From contig NZ_JOFX01000001.1 of the NCBI RefSeq assembly GCF_000719345.1, positions 124,001 to 188,000 of the forward strand: 64,000 nt of DNA. Direction: 5' to 3'. The notes beneath the pieces are model-generated. The model saw only the letters and a program-made list of their open reading frames with translations, searched no databases and was not told the DNA's origin. Below are positions 52,088 through 60,088 of this stretch, in pieces. Source of the DNA: Streptomyces sp. NRRL F-2664. GTDB taxonomy: Bacteria > Actinomycetota > Actinomycetes > Streptomycetales > Streptomycetaceae. The translations under genes were made by a program, and so were the position numbers. The first letter of the stretch is position 1. Every line of letters starts with the position of its first letter.

Positions 52088-54025
52088 GTGGCAGCGACGA
52101 CTGAGGAGCCTTTCAGGGCTCTGCTGGAAGCGGCACCGGACGCGATGGTGATCGTGGACGACACCGGGGTGATCCGGCTGGTGAACGCGCAGACCGAAGC
52201 CCTGTTCGGCCATCCGCGGGCGGAACTCCTGGGCCGGCACATCGAGGTCCTGGTCCCCGAGCGGTTCCGCGGCCAGCACCCGGGCCACCGGCTCGGCTAC
52301 GCCGCCAGCCGCCAGGTCCGTCCCATGGGCGCCGGCCTCGTCCTGCACGGACTGCGCCGCGACGGCCGCGAGTTCCCCGTGGAGATCAGCCTGAGCCCGT
52401 TGGAGACCTCCGAGGGCCTGCTGATCTCGGCTGCGGTGCGCGACGTGAGCGAGCGCAGGGCCGCCGAGGAGCGCTTCCGCGCCCTGCTGGAGGCCGCTCC
52501 GGACGCGATGGTGATCGTCGACGAACAAGGCGTGATCCAGCTCGTCAACGCGCAGACCGAGGCCCTCTTCGGGTACGCCCGGGAGGACCTGCTGGGAAGA
52601 CCCGTGGAGGTGCTCGTCCCGGAACGTTTCCGCGGGCACCACTCGGACTTCCGGCACGGCTACGTCGTCAACCGCAGGGCACGCCCCATGGGCGCCGGCC
52701 TGGAGCTGTACGGCCTGCGCCGCGACGGCGGCGAGTTCCCGGTGGAGATCAGCCTGAGCCCGTTGGAGACGCCCGACGGCACCCTGGTCTCCGCGGCCAT
52801 CCGCGACGTCACCGAACGCAAGTCGGCCGAGGAGATGCTCGCCCGGCTCTACGAGCAGCAGCGCCACGTCGCGCTCACCCTCCAGCGCAGCCTCATGGGA
52901 TCCCCGCCCGACGTACCCGGGATGCCCACGGCGAGCCGCTACTTCCCCGCCCGGCAGGGGGCCGGGGTGGGCGGCGACTGGTTCGACCTCATCCCGCTGG
53001 GAGGGGGCCGGGTCGGGGTGATGGTCGGCGACGTGATGGGGCGGGGCCTGGACGCCGCCGCCGTCATGGGCCAGCTCAGGTCCGCCTCGCACGCCCTCGC
53101 CAAGACCGGGATGCCGCCCTGGCAGCTCATGCGCGCCCTGGACGCCGTCGTCAGTGAACTGCCGGACCAGTTCGTCACCTGCTGCTACCTCGTCCTCGAC
53201 GCCGACGCGGCCGAGATCACCATGTGCTCGGCCGGCCACCTGCCCGTCCTGCTCGTGGCGCCCGGCGGTGAGGTCAGCCGGCTGCCCGTCGAGGTGAGCG
53301 TGCCCCTGGGGGTGGGGGAGGTGCCCCACCACGAGACGCGGCACACCGTGGAGCCCGGCTCCGTCCTCGCGCTGTACACGGACGGCCTCGTCGAGACGCC
53401 CGACACCGACATCGAGGGCCAGGTGGACGGTCTCGCGGCCGCCCTGGAGAAGGCCGTCGCGACGACCGACGGCCTGGAGGCGGCCGCCGACCGGCTGTTG
53501 GCCGAGCTGCTGCCGGACGCCGACGACAACCCCGACGACGTGACCCTCCTGCTGGTCCGCATCCCCGACGTCCCGGTGACCTCGCAGAGCATGCTCCTCG
53601 CCGCCGACCCGAGCAGCGTCGGCGCCGGGCGGCGGTTCCTGTGCTCCACCCTGGCCCAGTGGGGCAGGGAGGACGAGCAACTGCGCGACACGGCCTGCCT
53701 GCTGACCTCCGAGCTGCTCTCCAACGCCGTCAACCACAGCCGCGGACCCGTCCGCCTCCGCCTGCGCCAGGCCGGCCGGGAACTCAGCGTCGAGGTCTGC
53801 GACGGCAGTCCGGTCCTGCCGCAGGCCCGCTTCGCCGCCCCCGACGCGGAATCAGGCCGCGGACTGCTCCTCGTCGACTCCCTCGCCGCCTCCTGGGGCA
53901 CCCTGCCGACGGCCGAGGGCAAGGCCGTCTGGTTCTCCCTGCTGCTGCCCGCTCCGCGCAGCGAGCCGCGTCCGCCGGCCGCTGCGGGCCGGCTCCCGGC
54001 GGACCCCGGGACCGGAACCGACTGA
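52088..54025 (+). CDS. Tandem-PAS SpoIIE phosphatase with HATPase domain
   Basis: A 645-residue soluble regulator. Two PAS domains (about 5-122 and 125-245) are nearly identical: each begins FRALLEAAPDAMVIVD and contains EVLVPERFRG, a sign of recent internal duplication. A SpoIIE/PP2C phosphatase (about 265-490) has GGDWFDLIPL, VGVMVGDVMGRG and YTDGLVET. A C-terminal HATPase_c_2 domain (about 505-625) has LLTSELLSNAVNHS and GRGLLLVDSLAASWG. It probably regulates an anti-anti-sigma factor in response to a PAS-sensed signal. GTG at 52088 follows GAGG by about 8 nt. Confidence 0.92.
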   Translation: MAATTEEPFRALLEAAPDAMVIVDDTGVIRLVNAQTEALFGHPRAELLGRHIEVLVPERFRGQHPGHRLGYAASRQVRPMGAGLVLHGLRRDGREFPVEISLSPLETSEGLLISAAVRDVSERRAAEERFRALLEAAPDAMVIVDEQGVIQLVNAQTEALFGYAREDLLGRPVEVLVPERFRGHHSDFRHGYVVNRRARPMGAGLELYGLRRDGGEFPVEISLSPLETPDGTLVSAAIRDVTERKSAEEMLARLYEQQRHVALTLQRSLMGSPPDVPGMPTASRYFPARQGAGVGGDWFDLIPLGGGRVGVMVGDVMGRGLDAAAVMGQLRSASHALAKTGMPPWQLMRALDAVVSELPDQFVTCCYLVLDADAAEITMCSAGHLPVLLVAPGGEVSRLPVEVSVPLGVGEVPHHETRHTVEPGSVLALYTDGLVETPDTDIEGQVDGLAAALEKAVATTDGLEAAADRLLAELLPDADDNPDDVTLLLVRIPDVPVTSQSMLLAADPSSVGAGRRFLCSTLAQWGREDEQLRDTACLLTSELLSNAVNHSRGPVRLRLRQAGRELSVEVCDGSPVLPQARFAAPDAESGRGLLLVDSLAASWGTLPTAEGKAVWFSLLLPAPRSEPRPPAAAGRLPADPGTGTD

Positions 54026-54087
54026 GCCGTCGGGCCGCCACGTGATCGAATGGGCGTGTGAACGGCCGTGACGGAAAGGGTCCCGCT

Positions 54088-55206
54088 GTGTCAGAAACGC
54101 CCCCGCCGAACGTCTGGGCGGCGCCGGCCGGAAGCCCGCCGGCCGGAAGCCCGCCGCCGGCGGCGAGCCCGCCTTCCTGGCCGGCCCCGCCGTCCGGGTG
54201 GCCTGCCGCCGCCCCCGGCGGTCCGCCGTACCCCGTGCCCGCCGCCGCGCAGCCGCCCACGCAGACCGCGCCGGCCGGGAGCGGATACCACGAGCAGGCC
54301 CGCAACGGTCGGCAGAAGACCCCGCAGCGCATCGGGGAGTTCACCCTCGTCCTCGTCGGGAACCTGCTCGGACCGCTGCTGGTGATCGCCTTCGGCGCCC
54401 TCGCCTGGTACCTGCTGGGCCAGGACTTCGCACCGGGCGACGGCGAGCGGATCCTGGGCGACCCGCTCGCCGACGAGGCACTCGGCCTGGTCTCCATAGC
54501 CGTCGGCATACCCGTCGTCCTGCTCGCGGTCCGCTGGTGCGGCAGCCGCCCCGCCGGCACCGTGGCGTCCGTCACGGGGCGGCTCCGCTGGGGCTGGCTC
54601 GCCCGCTGCTCGGCCGTCGCCTTCCCGCTGATCGTGCTGCAGATGGGCGCTCTGGCGCTGTGGGGCTACCTCGCGGACGGCGAGGAGAGCCTCGCGGGCG
54701 ACTTCCCGGGCTGGTCGCAGTTCGTCCTCGGGCTCGTCGTCCTGTGGGCGCTGATCCCGTTCCAGGCCGCTGCCGAGGAGTTCGTCTTCCGCGGCTGGCT
54801 CACCCAGTTCTTCGGCGGGTTCCTCAGGTCGCCCTGGCCCGGCATCGTCCTCGCGTCCGCCCTCTTCGCCGTCGCACACGGCTTCGGTGAACCGTCCGGG
54901 TTCGCGCTGCTCTTCTACTCCGCGATGTGGTGGGGATGGCTGACCGTCCGCACGGGAGGCCTCGAAGCCGCCGTCGCGGTGCACGTGGCGAACAACGTCA
55001 CCGCCTACGGCATCACCGTCGCCCTGGGGCAACTGGCGGAGTCGGGCAACGCCGCGGACGCCCCGTGGCAGGCCCTCGTCCTCGAACTCGTCGCCGCTCC
55101 GGCGTACTCCCTGCTGATCGCGAAGCTCGCCACCACCCACGGCGTGCACCGCCTCAGCACCACCCCTCCCGAGGACCGGGCGACCCCCGCGGCGCCCCCT
55201 CGCTGA
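54088..55206 (+). CDS. CPBP (Abi) family intramembrane glutamic endopeptidase
   Basis: A 372-residue membrane protein. A Pro/Ala-rich cytoplasmic N-terminus of about 65 residues precedes about seven membrane helices. The catalytic EExxxR motif is in AAEEFVFRGWL, followed by AVAHGF and the HVANNVTAY block that supplies the second histidine. CPBP proteases cleave membrane-embedded substrates such as prenylated peptides or anti-sigma factors; no substrate is adjacent, although a SpoIIE regulator precedes it by 62 bp. GTG at 54088 has GGAAAGGG 7 nt upstream. Confidence 0.9.
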   Translation: MSETPPPNVWAAPAGSPPAGSPPPAASPPSWPAPPSGWPAAAPGGPPYPVPAAAQPPTQTAPAGSGYHEQARNGRQKTPQRIGEFTLVLVGNLLGPLLVIAFGALAWYLLGQDFAPGDGERILGDPLADEALGLVSIAVGIPVVLLAVRWCGSRPAGTVASVTGRLRWGWLARCSAVAFPLIVLQMGALALWGYLADGEESLAGDFPGWSQFVLGLVVLWALIPFQAAAEEFVFRGWLTQFFGGFLRSPWPGIVLASALFAVAHGFGEPSGFALLFYSAMWWGWLTVRTGGLEAAVAVHVANNVTAYGITVALGQLAESGNAADAPWQALVLELVAAPAYSLLIAKLATTHGVHRLSTTPPEDRATPAAPPR

Positions 55207-55215
55207 CCCGCCCGC

Positions 55216-56676
55216 TCAGCCCCGCCGGGCCTCGCGCCCGGGCCGGCGGGGGTGGTGCTGGTCGGCTGCGTGGGGGTGGCCGTGCAGTCGACCGGCCCCG
55301 GACGGCCGGGCGTCGGCGAGGTGAGGGTGACCGGACGGCAGGTCCGGGTGGACGTGTTCCGGCCGGTCCGGGTCACCCGCCGGCCAGAGCGCAGCCGCGG
55401 CCGCGGCGGCGGCCAGGGCGACCGCCCCGAGGACCGCAGCCGTCGCCGGCAGTCCGGCCCAGGGGGCGAGCCACCCGGCCAGCGGGTAGGTGAGGAGCCA
55501 GCAGCCGTGGGAGAGGGAGAACCGTGCGGCGAAGGCGGCAGGCAGGTCCGTGTCGGCGGTGGAACGCCGGATCAGGCGGCCTCCGGGGGTCAGGACGGCC
55601 GAGCAGCAGGCTCCGACGGCCGCCCAGGCCGCCAGCAGTGCGGGCCAGGACCAGGCGCCCGGGGCGGTCGCAGTGAGCACGGCCGCCACGGCGAGGACGG
55701 CGGGCAGGGCGCAGGCGGCCGAGAGCATCACGGCGCGGTCGGTGCAGAGGCGCAGCAGCCGCGACAGGGCGAGGGCGGCGAGCACGGAGCCGGCACCGTA
55801 CGCCCCGAGCGCCACGGACACCGCGCCGTCCGTCCGGCCGAGGTGGTCGCGGACGGCCGCGACGGTGTCCACGAGGACGAAGGCCCCGGCGGCGGCGACC
55901 GCCAGGTCGAGGGCGAGCAGGGCCCGCAGGCGCGGAGTGGCGCAGAACAGGCGGGCACCGACGGCGGCCCTGTGGCGGAATCCGCCGGTCCGTTCGGCAG
56001 GGGCGGGTCGGGGCAGCACCGTGGCGGTGACGAGCGCGGCGGAGGCGAGGAAGCCGGCGACCGTGCCGGCGAACAGCCGGTCGTAGGAGACCGCGGTGAG
56101 GAGCGCCGCGGCCAGCACCGGGCTGATCAGGCTCTCCAGGTCATGGGCGAGCCGGCTCATCGACAGTGCCCGGGTGTAGTCCTGCTCGTCGGGCAGGACC
56201 TGGGGGATCGTGGCCTGGAAGGTGGGGGTGAAAGCCGCCGACGCCGCCTGGAGCAGGAGGATGAGGACATGGACCTGCCACACCTCGGTGACCCACGGGA
56301 GGGCCGCCGCCACTCCGGCCCGGCAGAGGTCCATGGCCGCCATCAGCCTCCGCCGGGGCACCCGCTCGGCGACGACCGAGACCAGCGGTGCGACGGTCAC
56401 GTAGGCGATCATCTTGATCGCCAGTGCCGTGCCGAGGACCGCCGGGGCGCCGTCGCCGGCGAGGTCGTACGCGAGGAGGCTCAGCGCGACGGTGGCGAGC
56501 CCGGTGCCGGTGAGGGCGACGACCTGCGCGGTGAACAGGCGCCGGTAGACGCGGTTGCGCAGCACGGAGGGTCGGGACGGGCGGGACGTCCGGGACCGTG
56601 GAGGCGGCGAGAAGGGTGAGGGCGGCACGGGCGGCCCCGTTCCGGTCGTGGCCGACGGATGACGCGACACCGCCAT
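55216..56676 (-). CDS. MFS transporter with a histidine-rich C-terminal tail
   Basis: A 486-residue major facilitator with about 10-12 membrane helices. The loop-2 region reads VAERVPRRRLMAAMD, and the start LLRNRVYRRLFTAQVVALTG-like pattern is typical of MFS exporters. The cytoplasmic tail of about 50 residues is rich in histidine (HPHLADA, RLHGHPHAADQHHPR). It follows the arsR gene by 67 bp on the same strand and is probably under its control. The tail and regulator point to divalent metal export (Ni, Co or Zn) rather than drug export, which is inference. The ATG at 56676 is used. Confidence 0.85.
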   Translation of the reverse strand: MAVSRHPSATTGTGPPVPPSPFSPPPRSRTSRPSRPSVLRNRVYRRLFTAQVVALTGTGLATVALSLLAYDLAGDGAPAVLGTALAIKMIAYVTVAPLVSVVAERVPRRRLMAAMDLCRAGVAAALPWVTEVWQVHVLILLLQAASAAFTPTFQATIPQVLPDEQDYTRALSMSRLAHDLESLISPVLAAALLTAVSYDRLFAGTVAGFLASAALVTATVLPRPAPAERTGGFRHRAAVGARLFCATPRLRALLALDLAVAAAGAFVLVDTVAAVRDHLGRTDGAVSVALGAYGAGSVLAALALSRLLRLCTDRAVMLSAACALPAVLAVAAVLTATAPGAWSWPALLAAWAAVGACCSAVLTPGGRLIRRSTADTDLPAAFAARFSLSHGCWLLTYPLAGWLAPWAGLPATAAVLGAVALAAAAAAAALWPAGDPDRPEHVHPDLPSGHPHLADARPSGAGRLHGHPHAADQHHPRRPGREARRG

Positions 56677-56743
56677 CGTACCCAACGTGTGCGTACCTGT
56701 GCACTCTTTCGGGGCGAGGACCCCGGAGCGGCCCCGAGCGGGC

Positions 56744-57094
56744 TCAGTCGTGCGGCGGGAGGGAGCCGATCTGGTGGTCGGCGACGTTCATGGCCTCGTC
56801 CACCAGGCGGCGCAGGTGTCCGTGGCGCAGGGCGTAGACGACGCGGCGCCCGTCCTTGCGGGTGCTGACCAGCCCCGCGAGGCGCAGCTTGGCCAGGTGC
56901 TGGCTGACCGAGGGCCGGGCCGCCCCGCACGCCTCGGTGAGCGTGGTGACGTCCGCCTCTCCCCGGCCGAGCCGCTCCATCAGCGCCAGGCGCGTGCGGT
57001 CCGCGAGCAGGGCCAGCACGGACGCGGCGACCTCCAGCCGGTCCCCCCGTTCCTGCGCGCCTTGTGCACCTGCCGGATGTGTGCTGCGGCTCAT
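56744..57094 (-). CDS. ArsR/SmtB family metalloregulator
   Basis: A 116-residue winged-helix repressor with a helix-turn-helix (ACGAARPSVSQHLAKLRLAG) and wing (STRKDGRRVVYAL). The last helix reads RHGHLRRLVDEAMNVADH, which aligns from memory with the alpha-5 metal site of NmtR-type Ni/Co sensors: three histidines match ligand positions, while one ligand position is valine. It sits upstream of the MFS gene on the same strand and likely represses it until metal binds. The ATG at 57094 is chosen; the open frame extends to 57163. Confidence 0.9.
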   Translation of the reverse strand: MSRSTHPAGAQGAQERGDRLEVAASVLALLADRTRLALMERLGRGEADVTTLTEACGAARPSVSQHLAKLRLAGLVSTRKDGRRVVYALRHGHLRRLVDEAMNVADHQIGSLPPHD

Positions 57095-57178
57095 CCGCCC
57101 ATCGTAGGCGGCGGCTGCGGGCGCCGCAGCCGCCGGGTGGAAAGCGTGCGCACCCGCGCACACCTCCTGGCATGCAGG

Positions 57179-57208
57179 GGCCCCGCCACCCCGAGGGGTG
57201 GCGGGGCC
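57179..57208. terminator. Very strong terminator between cbtA and arsR
   Basis: GGCCCCGCCACCCC and GGGGTGGCGGGGCC form a perfect 14-bp stem around a 2-nt gap (effectively a tetraloop). On the minus strand it lies 21 bp after the cbtA stop and before the arsR promoter, separating the two metal operons. Confidence 0.85.
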
Positions 57209-57229
57209 GTGCGCGCACGAGGCCGGGGA

Positions 57230-58057
57230 TCAGCCCAGAGCGGGCGCCTGCTGGCGTGCCGTCACGTCCGCGTCGTCCGTACGCCCGGCCAGCAGCCGTT
57301 GCGCCAGGACGCCGAAGACCACGGCGAACACCGTCCACAGCGCGAGCTGGACGGCCAGCGAGGCGAGGCGGAACTCCCACAACAGCGCCGCGGGGAAGCC
57401 GGGTTGGACCGCGTCGCTGTTGTCCGGAAGGAACACGAACGCCAGGGCGGTGGCGGCGACGAAGCCGCCGGCCGCCGTCAGCGTCGCGTTCCAGTTGCCC
57501 AGGCGCGGTGCCAGCCGCCGCCCGAGGATGATCGCGCCGACGCCGAGCAGCACGCTCAGCAGGATCATCAGGAAGAACAGCGTGGTCCGTTGCCCGATCG
57601 TGTCGGGGTTGCCGACCGCCGGCGGGGTTGCCGGGTACTTGAGGAACGGCACCAGGTAGACCAGGGCGAACGCCCCCGCCCCCGTGAGCGCGGCCGTCGC
57701 CCGCGGGCTGAACCCGCCGACACGGCCCAGGGCGAACGAGAACGCGAGCGAGGCGATGCCGCCCAGCGCGACCCCGTACACCAGCACCCCGGTGGCCAGG
57801 CCGACGGTGGACTGGACCGGCCGGCTGACCAGTTCCTCCTCCTCGGCCGCCCCGCCCGACACGGCGTCACCACCGTGTCCCGCGTGGCCGCTCGGAGCGC
57901 TCGCGGCCTCCTGGGCGGCGGCGGCCTCCTCCACGGCGATGGAGCCCCGTACCGACGGCTCACCCACCACGTAGGCGACCGCGAAGGCGAACAGTCCCGC
58001 GACCAGGCCCGCGAGCATGCCGCGGACCAGGAGACCTCTGACAGTAGAGGCGTACAT
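57230..58057 (-). CDS. cbtA: CbtA family cobalt transporter subunit
   Basis: A 275-residue membrane protein with about six hydrophobic segments. The first helix follows the start VRGLLVRGMLAGLVAGLFAF. An external loop contains SGHAGHGGDAV and acidic residues, followed by GVALGGIASLAFSFALGR and a later VYLVPFLKYPATPPAVG block characteristic of CbtA. It is predicted to import cobalt together with CbtB. It follows cbtB by about 12 bp and shares the cobalamin riboswitch. The ATG at 58057 has GAGAGG 8 nt upstream; a GTG at 58063 is in frame. Confidence 0.9.
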   Translation of the reverse strand: MYASTVRGLLVRGMLAGLVAGLFAFAVAYVVGEPSVRGSIAVEEAAAAQEAASAPSGHAGHGGDAVSGGAAEEEELVSRPVQSTVGLATGVLVYGVALGGIASLAFSFALGRVGGFSPRATAALTGAGAFALVYLVPFLKYPATPPAVGNPDTIGQRTTLFFLMILLSVLLGVGAIILGRRLAPRLGNWNATLTAAGGFVAATALAFVFLPDNSDAVQPGFPAALLWEFRLASLAVQLALWTVFAVVFGVLAQRLLAGRTDDADVTARQQAPALG

Positions 58058-58069
58058 GTGCACGGCCTC

Positions 58070-58297
58070 TCAGTGGCAGGGGAAGCCGAGCAGGTGGCGA
58101 CCGTCGTGCACCCACTCGTGCACGCCCTCGCCGGCGAACACGGCGGTGGCGCCCTGCTCGGCGCCGACGAAGTACAGGGCCACGAGCATCAGCAGACCTA
58201 CGAAGACCGCCCAGGGCAGGACCGCGCGGACGGGCAGCGGAGCCGAAGGGGAGACGGCGGGGGTGGATACGGCAGCGGAAGCGACAGCCTCGGCCAT
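58070..58297 (-). CDS. cbtB: CbtB family cobalt transporter subunit
   Basis: A 75-residue protein with one membrane helix (AVLPWAVFVGLLMLVALYFVG) and a C-terminal histidine-rich extracytoplasmic end (VHEWVHDGRHLLGFPCH) that is the hallmark of CbtB and a likely metal site. It partners with CbtA in cobalt uptake. The ATG at 58297 has AGGAGG 8 nt upstream and lies about 45 nt after the end of a cobalamin riboswitch. Confidence 0.92.
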   Translation of the reverse strand: MAEAVASAAVSTPAVSPSAPLPVRAVLPWAVFVGLLMLVALYFVGAEQGATAVFAGEGVHEWVHDGRHLLGFPCH

Positions 58298-58342
58298 GAT
58301 GGAACCTCCTTGGGGAACAACGCGTCCCATACGGTGGTGCAG

Positions 58343-58452
58343 GACGACGGTCCTCGGGTCTGACTCGCCGCGACGTCCCCGCGAGGGTTCACCGCAGCAC
58401 ACAGTGGCGCGACCATGCCGGATTCACACCGGACTTCCGTCTCGCCGTCGTC
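58343..58452 (-). promoter_or_regulatory. Cobalamin riboswitch upstream of cbtB-cbtA
   Basis: Read on the minus strand, the element opens with GACGACGG and closes with CCGTCGTC, forming the P1 stem. Inside are the conserved blocks GGTGTGAATCCGGC, GCGCCACTGTG and GAGTCAGACC typical of B12-binding riboswitches, at a compact size of about 110 nt. In high cobalamin it should turn cbtBA expression down, probably by hiding the ribosome binding site about 45 nt further on. The regulatory logic (B12 controlling cobalt uptake) fits. Confidence 0.88.
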
Positions 58453-58662
58453 GCTATGTCTTTATGTCGCGTTGACGCTACCGCGTGGCGGCCGCGCGGC
58501 CAAGACCGTGAGTCTCTGATCACACAGTTACGCTGCGGTAATGTCGCCACGGACGGTTCGCGGGGGACCGTTGCGGACGGCCGGCGACGCGGAATGCTGC
58601 TGGAATCACCGGTGTTGGCCTTCGGCGCGCACCCTCGGTGCATGCGTCCGGAGGCTTTTTTC
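58453..58662. other. Gap between the riboswitch and the MFS remnant
   Basis: About 210 bp without a supported gene, forming the last part of a 365-bp stretch (58298-58662) with no gene. It presumably holds the cbtBA promoter on the minus strand (an AT-richer patch at 58455-58470) and the old promoter of the decayed gene on the plus strand (GGTAATGT near 58535). I see nothing else. Confidence 0.4.
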
Positions 58663-58907
58663 ATGCCTTCCGACCCGTCTTCCCCCCCGCTTCCCCACTT
58701 TCCCCCGGCCGCGCCGCGGCCTCCCTGCCCGCCTCCCGCCCCCACCGGTTGTCTCGGCCTGCTCCGCAACCGGGAGTTCACCGGCCTGTACGTCGGCTCC
58801 ACGCTCGCGGCCCCGGGACGGCCATCGCCCTCGCCGCGGCGGCCTCCCTCACGGTCACCGTCCTGGTCCGGCCGGCGCGCGGGGGTCGCCGCGCCCGGGC
58901 GCTCTGA
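58663..58907 (+). pseudogene. Remnant of an MFS transporter gene
   Basis: GGAGG lies 8 nt before an ATG at 58663. The first frame encodes a Pro-rich start and LLRNREFTGLYVGSTLA, a typical MFS N-terminus entering helix 1. Right after this the sensible sequence moves to another frame reading GPGTAIALAAAASLTVTVLV and then RPARGG, like the last helix and basic tail of an MFS protein, ending in TGA at 58907. The roughly 350 residues expected in between are absent. This is best read as a gene that lost its middle by deletion. It is too short to be functional. Confidence 0.55.
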
Positions 58908-58994
58908 CGGGGGTCGGGGCGGGGCGGCCGTGGAGGCCGAGGGCGGCGCGCCTATTCGTGCACCTGTTCGGTCGATGGGTTTAGGCTGGGTGTC

Positions 58995-59630
58995 ATGCGC
59001 ACGGTCCCGGGCCTGCAGGGCTCCCTCTTCGACCAGGGCGACGAGATCCGGCTCGGCCCCCTCGACGGGCTGCGCCGCACCGACCTCGGCGCCGGTGCCT
59101 GGGTCGACCACCTGCCCGGCTGGCTGCGCGGCGCGGACGCGCTTTTCGAGCGCCTCGCGGCCGACGTGCCCTGGCGCGCCGAGCGGCGGCAGATGTACGA
59201 GCGCGAGGTGGAGGTGCCCAGGCTGCTGGCCTTCTACGGCGAGGGGGAGCCGCTGCCGCACCCCTCGCTCGTGGAGGCCCGCGACACCCTGAGCGGTCAC
59301 TACGCCGCCGAGCTGGGCGAACCGTTCACCACTGCCGGCCTGTGCCTGTACCGCGACGGGCGCGACAGCGTCGCCTGGCACGGTGACCGGACCGGCCGGT
59401 CCTCGACCGAGGACACCATGGTCGCCATCGTCTCCGTCGGCGATCCGCGCGATCTGGCCTTCCGTCCCCGTGACGGCGGAGCCACCCTGCTGCGGCTGCC
59501 GCTCGGCCACGGCGACCTCGTGGTCATGGGCGGCTCCTGTCAGCGGACGATGGAGCACGCCGTGCCGAAGTCGGTGCGGGCGGTCGGGCCCCGCATCAGC
59601 ATCCAGTTCCGGCCCCGCGGGGTGGGCTGA
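58995..59630 (+). CDS. alkB: AlkB-like 2-oxoglutarate/Fe(II) dioxygenase (second paralogue)
   Basis: A 211-residue dioxygenase with iron ligands H129 and D131 (AWHGDRTG) and H188 (TMEHAVPK), and 2-oxoglutarate arginines R200 and R206 (RISIQFR). The WHGDR form and the GLCLYRDGRDSVAWH context place it in a different AlkB subgroup from the enzyme at 2706-3380, so substrates (lesions or RNA bases) probably differ. TAGGCT 7 nt before the ATG suggests a leaderless transcript. Confidence 0.92.
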   Translation: MRTVPGLQGSLFDQGDEIRLGPLDGLRRTDLGAGAWVDHLPGWLRGADALFERLAADVPWRAERRQMYEREVEVPRLLAFYGEGEPLPHPSLVEARDTLSGHYAAELGEPFTTAGLCLYRDGRDSVAWHGDRTGRSSTEDTMVAIVSVGDPRDLAFRPRDGGATLLRLPLGHGDLVVMGGSCQRTMEHAVPKSVRAVGPRISIQFRPRGVG

Positions 59631-59701
59631 CGACCACGGGCCGCGCCCCCTCGCGGCCGCCGCGGTTGCGGCCCCGCCGTGGGGCGTACAGGCTGGAGCG
59701 C

Positions 59702-60073
59702 ATGGATCTGGGCGCGTTCTCCGTGAGTCTGTCCGTGCGGGACATCGAGGCCTCCAGGGCGTTCTACGAGAAGCTCGGCTTCACCGCCTCCGGCGGCGAA
59801 CCGGCGCAGAACTGGCTGATTCTCAGGAACGGCGACCACGTGATCGGGTTGTTCCAGGGCATGTTCGAGAAGAACATGCTGACCTTCAACCCGGGCTGGG
59901 ACCAGAGCGCGGCCGCCCTCGACTCCTTCACCGACGTTCGGGAGATCCAGCGGGAGCTGAAGGAGAGCGGCGTGGAGTTCCTGATGCAGGCCGACGAAAC
60001 GGCATCCGGGCCGGGCAGCTTCCTCGTCATCGACCCCGACGGCAATCCGGTCCTCGTCGACCAGCACGTCTGA
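59702..60073 (+). CDS. VOC superfamily (glyoxalase-like) protein
   Basis: A 123-residue protein with the paired beta-alpha-beta-beta-beta pattern of the vicinal-oxygen-chelate fold: VSLSVRDIEASRAFYEKLGF at the start and FLVIDPDGNPVLVDQH at the end. Likely functions include antibiotic binding or a glyoxalase-type reaction; metal ligands cannot be assigned confidently. The ATG at 59702 is preferred, with GGAG close upstream, over the longer arginine-rich open frame. Confidence 0.88.
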   Translation: MDLGAFSVSLSVRDIEASRAFYEKLGFTASGGEPAQNWLILRNGDHVIGLFQGMFEKNMLTFNPGWDQSAAALDSFTDVREIQRELKESGVEFLMQADETASGPGSFLVIDPDGNPVLVDQHV

Positions 60074-60088
60074 CCGTACGGGGCCCGT

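Noticed and set aside
51992..53737. 581-codon minus-strand open frame
   Set aside because: It is antisense to the tandem-PAS SpoIIE gene, with low-complexity translation rich in His, Gln and Val.
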